This document shows positions 7,309 through 18,540 of a stretch of DNA of 64,000 bases, piece by piece; positions within the stretch are counted from its first letter, which is position 1, and each line of letters begins with the position of its first letter. A model generated the notes under the pieces. It searched no databases and was not told the DNA's origin. It saw only the letters and a program-made list of their open reading frames with translations. The translations under genes were made by a program, and so were the position numbers. Source of the stretch: JANXQG01 sp963780045 (GTDB lineage: Bacteria > Planctomycetota > Planctomycetia > Pirellulales > Thermoguttaceae); assembly GCA_963780045.1 (NCBI GenBank), contig CAVZZZ010000001.1:5146001-5210000 (forward strand), written 5' to 3'.

Positions 7309-9249
7309 ATGAACGTTACAATCGCTTTGAAACGCAGCAGAGTTGCCGTTTGGCTTTTTCTCAGCGCTGCTTTGGCTGCCGGGCCGCTATCAGCCGGCGT
7401 GGTAGTCGTGCAAAACTGGACATCGGTGAAGATCGCGTTTGCGGCCAGCGGCGGTGACGGCCAGGCAACCCGCTACACCGTCGCCCCATCCGATATCGCA
7501 GCGATTCCCGCCGACGGGCCGGTGGCTATTACAGTGGGCGAAGGTGCCGCCGCCGTACCGCAGCAAGTGCCGATCAATTCAATCATTTACTTCGTGGTCA
7601 AGGACGGCATATTGCACTTCCAACGCCTGGTTCTGCCGGGCGTGGAGGACAAGTCCGATGGCGGTGCGAAACAGACGGCCACCGTGCAGCCTCCGGCGGC
7701 CGGGCCCAAGCCCAAATCGGAACCCGCGCCGATATACAAGATTCCCGTGGCGATACTCGTCGATACGGCGGACGTGCGCTCGCGGGCCAATTGGGAAAAG
7801 AAGCTCCGCAAGCGCCTGGACGACTGCTCCGACATCTTCGAGCATCATTGCCGCGTGCGCTTCGAGGTCGTCTCGACCGGCGTATGGCAATCGAACTCAG
7901 CGGTCCACTCCTTCGATGAAGCGCTGGCTGACTTCGCGCGGAAGGTGCGGCCGGGGCGGGCGCGAGTGGCGATCGGATTCACCAGCCGGTACGACTGGAT
8001 TCAGGAGGAATCGCACCTCGGCGGGACCCACGGTTCGCTCGCCTCGCACGTCCTCATTCGCGAACAGGTCGGCCGACTGAGCGAGCCGGAGCGGCTGGAA
8101 GTCCTGGTCCACGAGCTGGGTCACTTTCTCGGCGCCGCGCATTCCGGGGACCAAAACTCGGTGATGCGTCCCAAGCTGGGCGATCGCCGCTCGACCGCCA
8201 AGAGCTTCCGCATCGGTTTCGACGCTTTCAATACGCTCGTAATAAACCTCGTGGCCGAAGAGCTGCGTACCCGGCATATCTGGCATCCGACCATGCTTTC
8301 ACCGGAGGCCAAGATCGCCGTTCGCGGGGCCTACATGGTGCTGGCCAAAACGATTCCCCTGGACCCCGTTTCCAAGTCATCGGTGGACTCACTCGGCCCG
8401 CTTCCGGAAACCGGCCCGCCCGGCATCGCCGGTCCCGAGCTGGTCGGCGGCGCCCAATTTGTCGTAAATGCTATATCGCGCGCCGCCCGCGACAACCGGC
8501 AACTGCCCGTCAGCTCAAAGGATCCCAAGGCGCAGCTCTGGCGGACGGGCGACGAGTTGACGTCTTACTACGTCCGGCGAGCGGCCGACGCCGCGCGGCG
8601 GCTCCGTCCGGACGTCGCGCGATCGGCCTTTCTGCTCGGCCTGGGCGTGGCTTTGGACGATACGAACTTCGTCCGCGACAAGCCGGCGCTGGCCGACGTG
8701 TGGAAGAAGGTCGAGCCCGACGAGCAGCGGCAGGTGCGGTTGCTGCTCATGGGATCGCCCACGATCCACAAGCGCCACGAGCTGGTGGAGCACTTCGCGA
8801 TGTCGGCCGCGCTCACGGTGCTTAGCGGCCCGCAAGGCGCCGAGGCCGAGGGCCGGAAAAAGGAAATCCTCGATTCCCGCAGCGGCAACGGATTCAGTTT
8901 CGCCGACATCTGCGCCGACATGTCGGGCGTGCTGTTTGCCACGCACGTCCGCGAAGAAAACATCACACTGGCGGAGGTAGCCCAGGGCTTCGCCGTCGAG
9001 AATTTCGTGCCGTCGTTGAACGACCTGCCGGACGATATTTCCTGGGACGCGTTTCAGAAACAGTACGGCGAAGGCGCGTCGGAGAACTTCCAGCGGCAGC
9101 GGAGCGAGATCTTCCATCGCATCCTCGCCCTGCCGCCCTACCGCGCCGGACGGAAAGAAAAAGGCGGAAAAGTCCATCGGGGGACGTTACCATCCAGACG
9201 GCCGCACCGGCGCCTCAATGCGGCCGATCGTCCAGTCGCAGCGGCCTGA
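7309..9249 (+). CDS. Secreted matrixin-like metallopeptidase
   Basis: The protein has 646 residues with a signal peptide (RVAVWLFLSAALAAGPLSAG). A catalytic metzincin motif, HELGHFLGAAHSGDQNSVM, lies near residues 268-286; the three zinc ligands are the His residues of HELGHFLGAAH, with a Met-turn candidate in SVMRP. About 150 residues of beta-rich sequence precede it, and about 360 residues follow, with no recognised fold. The N-terminal domain carries a hydrophobic Val-rich edge (VVVVQNW). The last 63 bases overlap the 3' end of the convergent membrane-protein gene. Substrate unknown. Confidence 0.78.
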   Translation: MNVTIALKRSRVAVWLFLSAALAAGPLSAGVVVVQNWTSVKIAFAASGGDGQATRYTVAPSDIAAIPADGPVAITVGEGAAAVPQQVPINSIIYFVVKDGILHFQRLVLPGVEDKSDGGAKQTATVQPPAAGPKPKSEPAPIYKIPVAILVDTADVRSRANWEKKLRKRLDDCSDIFEHHCRVRFEVVSTGVWQSNSAVHSFDEALADFARKVRPGRARVAIGFTSRYDWIQEESHLGGTHGSLASHVLIREQVGRLSEPERLEVLVHELGHFLGAAHSGDQNSVMRPKLGDRRSTAKSFRIGFDAFNTLVINLVAEELRTRHIWHPTMLSPEAKIAVRGAYMVLAKTIPLDPVSKSSVDSLGPLPETGPPGIAGPELVGGAQFVVNAISRAARDNRQLPVSSKDPKAQLWRTGDELTSYYVRRAADAARRLRPDVARSAFLLGLGVALDDTNFVRDKPALADVWKKVEPDEQRQVRLLLMGSPTIHKRHELVEHFAMSAALTVLSGPQGAEAEGRKKEILDSRSGNGFSFADICADMSGVLFATHVREENITLAEVAQGFAVENFVPSLNDLPDDISWDAFQKQYGEGASENFQRQRSEIFHRILALPPYRAGRKEKGGKVHRGTLPSRRPHRRLNAADRPVAAA

Positions 9250-9924
9250 TGTGGCGTCAATCTTGCGGTTCATGTTCAGCGCAATGAAGAACGTCTTTCT
9301 TTCGCCGCCGCCGTCGGTGCAGGTTACGGCGTAAGTAGCTCTCGCGTAGTCGCCCGCCTCCATGCCGCCTTCGTAAGCGGCCTCGTACAAGCGGTATTGG
9401 GCCGACGCTCCAAGCGCAAATAGGGTCCGATTGACCGGCTCGTTCTTGAAGCCGTCGAGTATTTTCTTGTGGTAGTCGCTCTGGCTGTAAAACGGAGCCA
9501 GCGATGCCTCTGGCGGAGCGCGACGCCGCGGGTCCACGGTCAATTCGTGGGCAGCAAGAACGTCGCCGCGGCGGACGTCCTCAATCCACTGGGAGGCGAA
9601 CTGACTCGCCTCCTTGCAAATGAAGTAGCGATACACGGCCGCGCTCGTCGGGGCGGCGACGAGAAAGGTCACGCCCAGCAGCAGCCCGGCCAACGCCGCC
9701 TTGCGGCCGACGAGGCTGGACTCGTGCGCGGCGATCTGCCAAAGCGCAACTGCCGAAGCGGCGGCCGCGGCGATCGGCAGCAGCAAGAGCACAGAGCCAA
9801 GATACGCCAGCGGTGAGAGCAGACCGGCGATCAGGCCCGCCAGGGCCAGCGCGCTAACGCCGCGGTAGGCAACGACTTCTTCGTCGGCCAAGTCGAACAT
9901 GCGGGGGATGGAATGTTCGGCCAT
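9187..9924 (-). CDS. Membrane protein with DUF4190-like N-terminus
   Basis: The first 110 residues hold three hydrophobic segments (ALALAGLIAGLLSPLAYLG, VLLLLPIAAAAASAVALW, AALAGLLLGVTFLVAAPTS), as in DUF4190-type proteins. The remaining 135 residues form a soluble domain with alternating charged and aromatic residues (YRLYEAAYEGGMEAGDYARATY). It starts 6 bases after the stop of the CvpA-like gene and closes a minus-strand cluster running from hisF. Function unknown. Confidence 0.65.
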   Translation of the reverse strand: MAEHSIPRMFDLADEEVVAYRGVSALALAGLIAGLLSPLAYLGSVLLLLPIAAAAASAVALWQIAAHESSLVGRKAALAGLLLGVTFLVAAPTSAAVYRYFICKEASQFASQWIEDVRRGDVLAAHELTVDPRRRAPPEASLAPFYSQSDYHKKILDGFKNEPVNRTLFALGASAQYRLYEAAYEGGMEAGDYARATYAVTCTDGGGERKTFFIALNMNRKIDATSGRCDWTIGRIEAPVRPSGW

Positions 9925-9930
9925 AAGGTG

Positions 9931-11197
9931 CTAAGGGGCTTTGATGAACTTTGGATCCACGAGGATCCGGTGGTCGCCATTGCCGCGGACGTATTGCTCG
10001 ATTTCTATCCGCCGCTTCCAGTGTTTGTCGATGAAGTTCCGGTCACCGGCATCGTCGAACCTCGCCAGTTTCAGGTCGCGCTCGTTGGCGACCGACCGGG
10101 AGTACCCGTACGACGACTGGTACTTGGTGAAGCCCAGCCACTCGCGGTCCGGGGCGAAGAGGCCGATGACCATGTTCGACTGCGGCTGGAAGCAGCCCAG
10201 GAACGGATACTCGCCCAAGGGAGACAAGTGCAGCGAAACTAAGACGATGCCCGTCATCACCCAGCCGATGCAAAACGCGATCAGCGGCGACCCGACCCGC
10301 TCGGCAATCTGCAGGAAGCGGACGCGGACGCGGGAAACGCTGTCGGTAATAAGCATGAGCACGGCCGCGAAGAAGACGAAGCAAATCCAAAAGCCGAGAA
10401 AGTCGAAGAAGGGCGTCCAGGAGTGCAAGTTGTCGTACCGCAGGCTGGACCAGAGGTTGCCCGGCTTCGTCAGGAACTTGGCGACCGGCTCGTAGAAGTT
10501 CATCGTCAAGAGGCCGGCAAAGACCACGTTCACCAGCCGCAGCGGCGTTGCCCCAAATGCCCTCGCGGGTGAGGAAGCCGACGCAAGCGGCGATGATGAA
10601 CAGCGCCAGCAGCCACATCGCCCACGGCCACGCGCCATCCGGCGGCTTGCTTCCCATCATTTCGGACCGACTTTGTGGCGCGGCATCTATTGCCGCTGCC
10701 ACGGCCTGTTGCATTTTTTGTCTACCGTCCAAGACTGCTTTTTCGAATTCCGCCGGCAGAATTGGCACCTTCACCTTGAGTTTAGCCAGCGCTTCGGCAA
10801 CTTTTTTAGCGCCTTCGTTTTCATCGTCGATAAAATGTTGCCTGGCATCGTCGCTGGCAGCGGAGTATGCGGCTTGCGCCTCGGGCACCACTTTCATCAA
10901 TCGTTCGAAGATACGCGTCACGTTCTCGCTCTGGATTTTCGCATCATCCGCACTGCCAATCGGCTCGATGAGATTAGCCAAGTCGTTGTAGGCCTTGTCG
11001 ATATCAGCAGAAATGTCTGCAAGGGTTCGCGGCTGCGCCCCGGTTCCGGCCTTCATGCGCGGCTCGTAGGAGCTGCAGCCGGAAAGAGACAACAGAGCGG
11101 AAGTACCAAGTACGCAGTACACAGTGCGCAGTAGGGACGACCGAACGTACGACTGCGATGACTGAGCGTTACGTACCGAGCTGGGAACCCTGAACAC
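9931..11197 (-). CDS. CvpA-like membrane lipoprotein, frame shifted near 10555
   Basis: Two frames join into one protein of about 420 residues. The first contains a lipobox (LLSLSGC), about 130 helical charged residues with IEPIGSADDAKIQSENV, then a membrane span WPWAMWLLALFIIAACVGFL leading into TREGIWGN. The second resumes at LRLVNVVFAGLLTMNFYEP and carries three further spans, the pattern of the CvpA (colicin V production) family. The break lies in a TTGGGGC run, so an indel is likely. The start is uncertain: the 5' end to about 11100 overlaps AGTAC-type intergenic repeats, and the first Met of the frame is at 11197. Confidence 0.65.
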
Positions 11198-11264
11198 TGA
11201 GGTACTTCGTACTGAGTACCGATCGGCTGGCCCGCTGAAAACTGAAAACTGAAAACTGAAAACC
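11189..11264. repeat. CTGAAAACTGAAAACTG repeat block with AGTAC repeats
   Basis: Four tandem CTGAAAA units (11235-11262) are preceded by GAACACTGAG and palindromic GGTACTTCGTACTGAGTACC. It fills the gap between the GspE-like gene and the CvpA-like gene and overlaps the annotated 5' end of the latter. It is the same family as the repeat at 109-171. Confidence 0.7.
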
Positions 11265-11266
11265 GA

Positions 11267-13332
11267 TCACTGCTTCTCCCCCTTCAACACGCGCATCAAT
11301 TCCGGCAACGAGGTTCCGCCGCGGACGACCATGAAGATGCCTTCTTCCTGCAACGACTTCATTCCCGACTTGCGGGCGGCCGCCCGCAATACGTCGAGCT
11401 TGGGGCTGGCGGCGAGCGTTTTGCGCATGAGATCGTCGACCACCAGCAATTCGAAAATCGCCGTTTGGCCCAGGTAGCCGATACCGCCGCATTCGCGGCA
11501 GACCTCGGCCTTGTCTTCGTCCGCCTTGGCCGTCGGAGGGCGATAGAAAGCCTTTACTTTGTCGGCCGGCAATGCCAACTGCTTGAGAAGTTCGGCCGGC
11601 GGAGTATAAGGCTCCTTGCACTTGTCGCACAGTTTGCGGACCAGCCGTTGGGAAAGGACGGCGGCGATTTCGTTGCGGAACTCCGGGATGGGGGCCTTTT
11701 CGATCGCGTAGACCCGCAGCAGCGCCTCCACGCTGTCTTTCGCTCGCACGGTCCCGATCATCATCCGCTCCTCGGCGGCAGCTTCGTCGCATAGCATCTT
11801 TACCGTAGCGGCGTTCACCAGGTCGCGGACCACTACCACGTTGGGCTGTTGGCGAAAGACCCTCACCAAGACGTCGGCCGGGCTTTGGCCGCCGGCGCGG
11901 TTGTATGTCGTTACCGGAATGTTTTCGGTCTCGTCATAACGGTTACCTTCGTCTTCCACGGCGGCAAACTCCCGCACGAAGCGGTCGAGGCTGAGCAGCA
12001 CGACCTTCGTCGTCGTCCGGAGTCCACCCGCCGGCAGGGCCGACAATAGCACCATTCCCCGCTTGCGACCGATAATCTCGCGAAGCTGCTCCTGCATCTT
12101 GGGTCTCATGCCAATGTCATCCAACGTCACCAGGTGTACGCCCTTGACCTCGAATTCTACGATCACCCGTTCGCCGGCTTGCGTGCCCTGGCAAATCAGC
12201 GTGGCCGGAGTCTTCACCGCCTCCAGATTCACGAAGGGGTTCAACGATTCGATGCCTGGAAGCGTGGGCAGTTTTTCCTTGTCGACCGGCGTCCAGACGC
12301 CGACGGGCGTGGCAAACCGCTTTCGCGCCTGCTCCTCGACGGCCTTCGCGACCGCGATTTGAAGCTGCGGAGGCTGCAACTCCTCGGAGGCCATGCGGCG
12401 GGTAAGGTCCATCGTGGCCTGTTCGCGAAAATGCTGTTCGGCCTTGTCGATCTTCGTGAAGACGTCTTTTCGCAGCACCGAGTATTCGACGCCAAACTTG
12501 CCCGTTTGCTTGGCGCGCCGCTCCTTGGGGTTCAAGCCGCAGAGTTCCTTCAGGGCATCCAGGGCCGGGTCGGCCGCCTCGCGCTCCAACGGCTCTTGAG
12601 GCATCCAGACGCCGTCCACAAAGTAACGTAGGGCGACCGACGTGGCGGAAAAGTCCATCACGACAGCCGACGCCCGCGCCTTCAGGCCTTCGTAGAGCAC
12701 CTTGCGGGCCAAAGGCATGCCGGTAGTCTGCCTCGCCGCCAGCAACTTGGCGCCATCGATGGCGGGCGTCGCGCCGCCGCGGGCGTAGAGTTTTACGGGC
12801 ACTCCGCCCGTGTTGGGATCGGAGTCTTCCGCAGCAACTTTCAACCCGATGGTTTTCAACCGATCGGAAAGCCAGTACCGCAGGTGGCGCGCGTGAACAC
12901 GTGCTGGTGACTGGGCAACTGGCCGTTGCGTTGGACGACAAAGGCCGCCAGCGGCCCAACCGCGGCGCCCAGGAGCAGGAAAACGTTCAGCCAGAACCAG
13001 GGAACGATCCACGTGAGCAGCAGCGTGCCCATGAAACTGCCGACGATGACCGGGTTCCACATCTGCCAGTTCAAGTTGTTGTCGTCCATGTCGCGGTTGG
13101 CCCAGTCCGCCACCCAGGCCCAGGCTACGAAGACCACCCACATGGCGGCAATTTTCGCCCAGCCCAGATACAAGCCGGCCACAGGCGGGTTATTGCCACG
13201 CACACGCCAGTTGCCATCCCAGAGGTACTTGGCTTCTTGGGACACGTCCGCGGCGCCAGCGAATGCGGCGCCCGCCGCGAGAACTGCTGCTGCCAGGCAG
13301 AAAATCGCGAGTGCTCGAGTGAATTTCGCCAT
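11267..13332 (-). CDS. Membrane-anchored GspE/PilB-like protein with degenerate ATPase motifs, frame shifted near 12890
   Basis: The first frame (13332 to about 12890) encodes a signal-like segment and about three membrane spans. The second resumes at HLRYWLSDRLKTIG and carries a GspE-like N-domain, LDDIGMRPKMQEQLREII, and the zinc-binding CDKCKEPY...CRECGGIGYLGQTAIFELL typical of GspE/PilB. The Walker A position reads LPAGGLRTTTKVV, with no GKS/T, and the Walker B and His boxes are also worn (QPNVVVVRDLVNAATV, MMIGTVRAKDSVEALL). Fold and zinc site are kept while ATP hydrolysis looks lost, so it may be a structural or regulatory partner of PilT. It starts 2 bases after the pilT stop. Confidence 0.75.
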
Positions 13333-13334
13333 CG

Positions 13335-14505
13335 TTACAGTATCCCCGGCTCTCGGACTTCAATGCCCTTCAGCGCCATCTTCAGGGCTTCGGGGTTCGG
13401 CGCGACTTCGAACGCCGTCGGCCGGTCGATCAGCTCCTCGTCGATCAATTTCTTCAAACTCATGGTGAAATCCTGCATGCCTTCCTCCTTGGCCAAACGG
13501 ATGGCGTCGGACAGCTTTTCATCCATCTCCTCCAGAATCAGCTTTTTGACGGTCGGGTTGAAGGTCATGATCTCGACGGCTGGCACTCGCTTCACGCCGG
13601 GCTTGATCGAAGGCAACAGCTTTTGAGCGAGGATGGCCTTCATGTTGAACGCCATGGCGCTGCGGACCGCGACTGCGCTGGCCCTCGGGGAAAAGGTCGA
13701 GGATGCGGCCGATCGTTGAGGGGGCGGTGGAAGCGTGGATCGTGCCGAACACCAGGTGCCCAGTCTCGGCAGCCTGGATGGCCGTCTCGAACGTCTCGCG
13801 GTCGCGCATTTCGCCCACGAGGATAACGTCCGGGTCTTCGCGGACCGCGTGCTTCATGCCGATCATGAAGTCCTTCACGTCGGTGCCGATCTCGCGCTGG
13901 TTAATGAGGCACTTGTCCTCGGTAAAGGTGAACTCGATCGGGTCCTCCAGCGTGAGGATATGCTTGCGATAATTGTGGTTCACCCAATCCAGCATCGAAG
14001 CAATGGTCGTGCTCTTGCCGGAACCCGTGATTCCCGCCAGCAGAATCATTCCCTGCGAGAACTTGCAGAGTTCCTCCAGGCCGTCCGGCAAGTAGAGCGA
14101 CTTGAAGTCGGGAATCCAGTTGTTTACCCGCCGGGCCACCAGGCCCAAGCTGCCCATCTGTTGCAGCACGTTGACGCGGAACCGCCAGCGCTTGTCGTCG
14201 ACCTTCAGCGAGTAGGCGAAGTCGCAGCCGCCGTTCTCCTCGAAAATCTTCATTCGATGGGCGTCGTGGCTGATCAGCGGCAGCACGAGCCGGGCCATTT
14301 CGTCGTCGTCGATCGGGCCGCGGTTCAGCGGACGCAACGAGCCGGTCACGCGGACGATCGGCGAACTGCCCACTTTCAGGTGCAGGTCGCTGGCCTCGAA
14401 CTTGACCGTGGCGCGGAACAGCTTATCGATTTCCAACTCGTCGTGATGCACGAAGCGGCCGAGATGTGCCGGCTTGTCGTTCGTCGCGATATGGGTTGTC
14501 GTCAT
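13335..14505 (-). CDS. pilT: PilT-like twitching-type ATPase, frame shifted near 13670
   Basis: PilT-type ATPases power pilus retraction. The N-terminal PAS-like region has ASDLHLKVGSSPIVRVTG. Walker A is ITGSGKSTTIASMLD, the Asp box LTLEDPIEF, Walker B DPDVILVGEMRDRETFETA, and the His box HLVFGTIHASTAPSTIGRIL. The frame breaks after LFPEGQRS, where one extra C in AGTCGCGG displaces the frame; the other frame resumes at RSAMAFNMKAILAQKLLP and gives the normal C-terminus. All motifs are intact, unlike the GspE-like neighbour. It starts 5 bases after the hisF stop, so hisF, pilT and gspE-like form one transcript. Confidence 0.9.
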
Positions 14506-14510
14506 GTAAC

Positions 14511-15278
14511 CTACAGTCGCACCGCAATTCCGCGGTCGCGCATGATTTGTTTCGTTTGCCGGATTGTATATTCGCCGAAATGGAAAATGCTGGCGGCCAA
14601 GGCGGCTTCGGCCCCGCCCAGCAGGATCGCGTCCGCGAGGTGTTCCGGGCGTCCGGCGCCGCCGCTGGCCACGACCGGCACGCGGACCGTCTTTGCCACC
14701 GCGCGGGTTATCTCTAAATCATAACCAGTTTTCGTTCCGTCTGCATCCATTGACGTGAGCACGATTTCACCGGCGCCGAGCTGCTCGACCTCGCCGGCCC
14801 AAGCGACGGCTTCGCGGCCGGTGCCGATCCTGCCGCCGTTGATGTGGACCTCCCACACCTCCTGGTCCGCTTTTATCACGCGCTTGGGATCGATGTTCAC
14901 CACGATGCACTGGCTGCCGAAGCGTCGCGCGGCCTGCCGGACAAAGTCCGGATTGCGGCAGGCAGCCGAGTTGATGGAGACCTTGTCCGCTCCGGCATTG
15001 AGCAGCGCGCGTATGTCCTCGATAGTTCGAATGCCGCCCCCAACGGTCAGAGGCATGAAGACAACCTCCGCGGTGCGGCGAACGACGTCCAGAATGATCT
15101 CGCGGTCCTCGTGGCTGGCGGTGATGTCGAGAAAGACAAGCTCGTCGGCGCCCTCCTGCTCGTACCGCGCCGCGACTTCCACCGGATCGCCGGCATCTCG
15201 AAGATGAAGAAAATTCGTCCCCTTGACGACCCGGCCTCGGTCAACGTCGAGACATGGGATTACCCGCTTGGCAAACAT
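14511..15278 (-). CDS. hisF: Imidazole glycerol phosphate synthase subunit HisF
   Basis: HisF is the cyclase subunit that, with HisH, makes imidazole glycerol phosphate and AICAR in histidine synthesis. The 255-residue TIM barrel has the catalytic Asp residues in CLDVDRGRVVKG and TSMDADGTKTGYD, the phosphate loops FMPLTVGGGIRTIEDI and VVASGGAGRPEHL, and DKVSINSAA. Start 15278 gives the canonical MFAKRVIPCLDV. No other his gene lies near; it is first in a cluster with pilT. Confidence 0.95.
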   Translation of the reverse strand: MFAKRVIPCLDVDRGRVVKGTNFLHLRDAGDPVEVAARYEQEGADELVFLDITASHEDREIILDVVRRTAEVVFMPLTVGGGIRTIEDIRALLNAGADKVSINSAACRNPDFVRQAARRFGSQCIVVNIDPKRVIKADQEVWEVHINGGRIGTGREAVAWAGEVEQLGAGEIVLTSMDADGTKTGYDLEITRAVAKTVRVPVVASGGAGRPEHLADAILLGGAEAALAASIFHFGEYTIRQTKQIMRDRGIAVRL

Positions 15279-15413
15279 AGGCGACGTATCAAAATGACAG
15301 CAAGCGCGAAACGCGAACGAGGGCCGCGAAGGCGTTCCCTCTTTTGCGCATCGCGCTTGGGTTGGATCGTTTCGTTGCAAACTGCCAACGATAGGCTCGT
15401 TTCAGCGGATGAG

Positions 15414-15905
15414 CTATCTGCCGGTAGCGGTGCGACCGGCGGGATTGGCCGCGTCCGGCTTGTCGCCGTCTTTTTTCTCCGCGTCCTCAATCAGCTTCTT
15501 GCGATACGTGTCGGCGCCTTTTTGCGTACGGAAAGTCTTCAGTGTCTTGATCGTCGGCTTTATCGGCTTGGGCGTTTGCGGGTCGGTCTCTTTAACGTCC
15601 TCCCACTCCTCGACGCTCGTTTTGTACGTCTTCTCGATCGTCTCCTTCTCCGACTTCAACTGCGATGAGGTGATGACCTTGTACAGCTCCTCGTAGTTGA
15701 CTGCATTCTGGGTCCCATTCGGCCCACTATTATTGTTGTTCTTCAAGATCACATTGGACGGGTCCACGAACTCGACAACGAGGTACGTATCGGATTTCGA
15801 ATTGCCGCCACGGTGCTGCTGCGCGTGGACGGCCGGCGACGAAACTACGAAAATCGCGGTGGCAACCAATGCCATCACCGCGGTGTAAAGAAGTGATGAT
15901 TTCAT
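15414..15905 (-). CDS. Small secreted protein of unknown function
   Basis: The 163-residue protein has a clear signal peptide (AVMALVATAIFVVSSPAVHA) cut before QQHRGG. The mature part has a short beta stretch (TYLVVEFVDPSNVILKNN), a Lys/Glu-rich helix (SQLKSEKETIEKTYKTSVEEW) and a charged C-tail. A GGGAG ribosome site lies 8 bases before ATG 15905, which decides the start over the upstream Met at 16016. I do not recognise a family. Confidence 0.65.
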   Translation of the reverse strand: MKSSLLYTAVMALVATAIFVVSSPAVHAQQHRGGNSKSDTYLVVEFVDPSNVILKNNNNSGPNGTQNAVNYEELYKVITSSQLKSEKETIEKTYKTSVEEWEDVKETDPQTPKPIKPTIKTLKTFRTQKGADTYRKKLIEDAEKKDGDKPDAANPAGRTATGR

Positions 15906-16049
15906 GCCAGAGGCTCCCGAGTGCGAGGCAAATGGAAGGAAACGGCCGAGGGCGGCGCTAGTCGGCGGCGTCTCTGACCCACTCCGAATTGTACGACAAC
16001 TCGCTTCGCGATGCAATAAGGCGCCGCCCGCGGGCTGACCATTTTTTGG

Positions 16050-16565
<516 letters not shown>

Positions 16566-16785
16566 GTTTCTCCTGCTGATTCTTAGGAATGACCGGCAAG
16601 AGCGCCCGTCGCGCCCTCCGCCGCACGGTAGAGTATGCAACACGCCGTGCCCCGCGTCAACGGCGGTAATCGCTAAAGGCCGATTTTTTGGAAAAAGCGC
16701 TTCTCGCTTGCATTCTCGCCCGCACCTGTCCATAGTGGTACTAGGGTTTGCAGCGATAAGGCCGGTCACTTCGAGGTAGTTGATC

Positions 16786-18528
16786 ATGGTGCGAAGGGAA
16801 ATTGATAACGCCGGGTTTCGATATATTGTGGCAATCTTCACCGCGGCTATGCTGATAGCCGCTGGCGCCTCGCGGGCCAGGTGCGATCAGCCCGATGCCG
16901 ATTTTCAGGCGCAGTTAGCAACGGGAGAGTTCGCTCCCGCCCTGCAAGCCGCTCAAAATGCGGCCGATCCGCAGCAACGCGACGCCGCTTTGGCCCAAGT
17001 AGCCGCCGCACAGGCGCAGGCTCGCGCGCCCGCAGCAGCAGTGTCCACCATTGCCGAGGTGGGTGACGATCGGGTGCGGGCGCATATCCTCGCGCAGCAG
17101 GGTGGTGTGGGTGGCGGCGGTAACAATAATCAAAACGGCGCCAACAAGGCCGACTTCCAGCCGCTGACGGACTTGATCCAAAACACGGTGGCCACCAAAT
17201 CCTGGATCAATAACGGCGGCAACGGCACGATCTCCGATTTCCCCACCGGCGTCAGCGTGGACCCCAGCGGTGTCCTCCGTCCGCTGATGCGCGAGGCGCG
17301 TTCGGGCGACCTCGCGTCCCTCCGTGCCGCCAGCAAACGGTCGGCCGGACAAGACGACGTACACCGTAGTTCCCCGCTGCGGATGATCTCGCTCACCCGC
17401 CTGGAGAAGCAAATCGAGCTGAACGCAGCCCTCGGCCTGGGAGTTGACGAGGCGATGAAGTACCTTGCCGGGCTGCGGCGCATTCAATACGTCTTCGTTT
17501 ATCCGGAAACAAACGATTTGGTGATCGCCGGGCCGGCAGGCGACTGGGCCGCCGGGCCGGAGAATCGCATCATCTCCATTGATACGGGCGATCCCCTCGT
17601 TCGACTGGACGATCTCGTGGTTGTCTTCCGCCACATGCTGAAGAGCCCAGATGCCTACTTCGGCTGCAAGATCGACCCGCGACAGGACGGCCTGAAGCGG
17701 GCCGAAGATTTCGTGGCCCAATTCCGCGGTCGAAAGCTGGCCGAAGGCGATGCCGTTCGCAAGACTTATTGCCAGAAGCTCGCAGCGGCGTTGGGCAAGC
17801 AGGACATTGAAGTGTTCGGCGGACTTGATCCGGAAACGCGGGCCGCGCGTACACTGGTTGAGGCCGACTATCGCATGAAACTCGTGGGCATGGGACTCGA
17901 GTCGGGCGTGCCCGGATTGACGAGCTACATGAGCCTCATCAAATCTCCGCCAAAGTCGGTGGAAATGCTCCGCTGGTGGTTCACGCTCAACTACGACTCG
18001 GTCCAAACTTCCCGGGACCACTTGGCATTCAATATCCGCGGCCAAGGCGTGAAAGTAGAAAGCGAAAACGAGCACCTTACCGCCAAGGGAGAACGGGTGC
18101 ATACGGGCGATTCGGAGCCGCTCAACCGGCAGTTCGTCCAGAGCTTCACCAAGCATTTTGACGAGCTTTGCGCGAAGTATCCGATTTACTCCGAGTTGCG
18201 GAACATCTGCGATCTGGCCCTCGCCGCCTCTCTGATTCGCGAGGAGGGCCTCGCCGACAAGGTCGACTGGCACATGGCCTGGTTCGGCGATCCACAGGCC
18301 TTTGCCGTCGAGAAGTGCGCGGCGCCGAAAGAAGTTGATTCCGTGGTCAACTACCGGGTGCTCAATGGCGGAGTCTTCGTTGTCCAAGTCAGCGGCGGCG
18401 TCGCGGTGAAGACCCGCGATCTGGCCAATCGCAAAGCGATTGAAGTCGAGCGCGCGCCGCAGCTTCAGCATCAACGCCCGCAAAGCGCTGCCAGGCCGCA
18501 GTCCGCCGGCCGCTGGTGGTGGGATTGA
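16786..18528 (+). CDS. DUF1598 family secreted protein (planctomycete-specific)
   Basis: The 580-residue protein starts with a signal peptide (VAIFTAAMLIAAGASRARC). Then come an Ala/Gln-rich helical stretch (AALAQVAAAQAQARAPAAAV), a glycine-asparagine linker (GGVGGGGNNNQNGANK), and the DUF1598 core with SPLRMISLTRLEKQIELN, YVFVYPETNDLVIAGPAGDW and CKIDPRQDGLKRAEDF. The C-tail is low-complexity, Arg and Gln rich. ATG 16786 has GAGGT 8 bases upstream. It is transcribed divergently from infC. DUF1598 has no assigned role; export suggests an envelope function. Confidence 0.82.
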   Translation: MVRREIDNAGFRYIVAIFTAAMLIAAGASRARCDQPDADFQAQLATGEFAPALQAAQNAADPQQRDAALAQVAAAQAQARAPAAAVSTIAEVGDDRVRAHILAQQGGVGGGGNNNQNGANKADFQPLTDLIQNTVATKSWINNGGNGTISDFPTGVSVDPSGVLRPLMREARSGDLASLRAASKRSAGQDDVHRSSPLRMISLTRLEKQIELNAALGLGVDEAMKYLAGLRRIQYVFVYPETNDLVIAGPAGDWAAGPENRIISIDTGDPLVRLDDLVVVFRHMLKSPDAYFGCKIDPRQDGLKRAEDFVAQFRGRKLAEGDAVRKTYCQKLAAALGKQDIEVFGGLDPETRAARTLVEADYRMKLVGMGLESGVPGLTSYMSLIKSPPKSVEMLRWWFTLNYDSVQTSRDHLAFNIRGQGVKVESENEHLTAKGERVHTGDSEPLNRQFVQSFTKHFDELCAKYPIYSELRNICDLALAASLIREEGLADKVDWHMAWFGDPQAFAVEKCAAPKEVDSVVNYRVLNGGVFVVQVSGGVAVKTRDLANRKAIEVERAPQLQHQRPQSAARPQSAGRWWWD

Positions 18529-18540
18529 CCTCTTTAAGGC

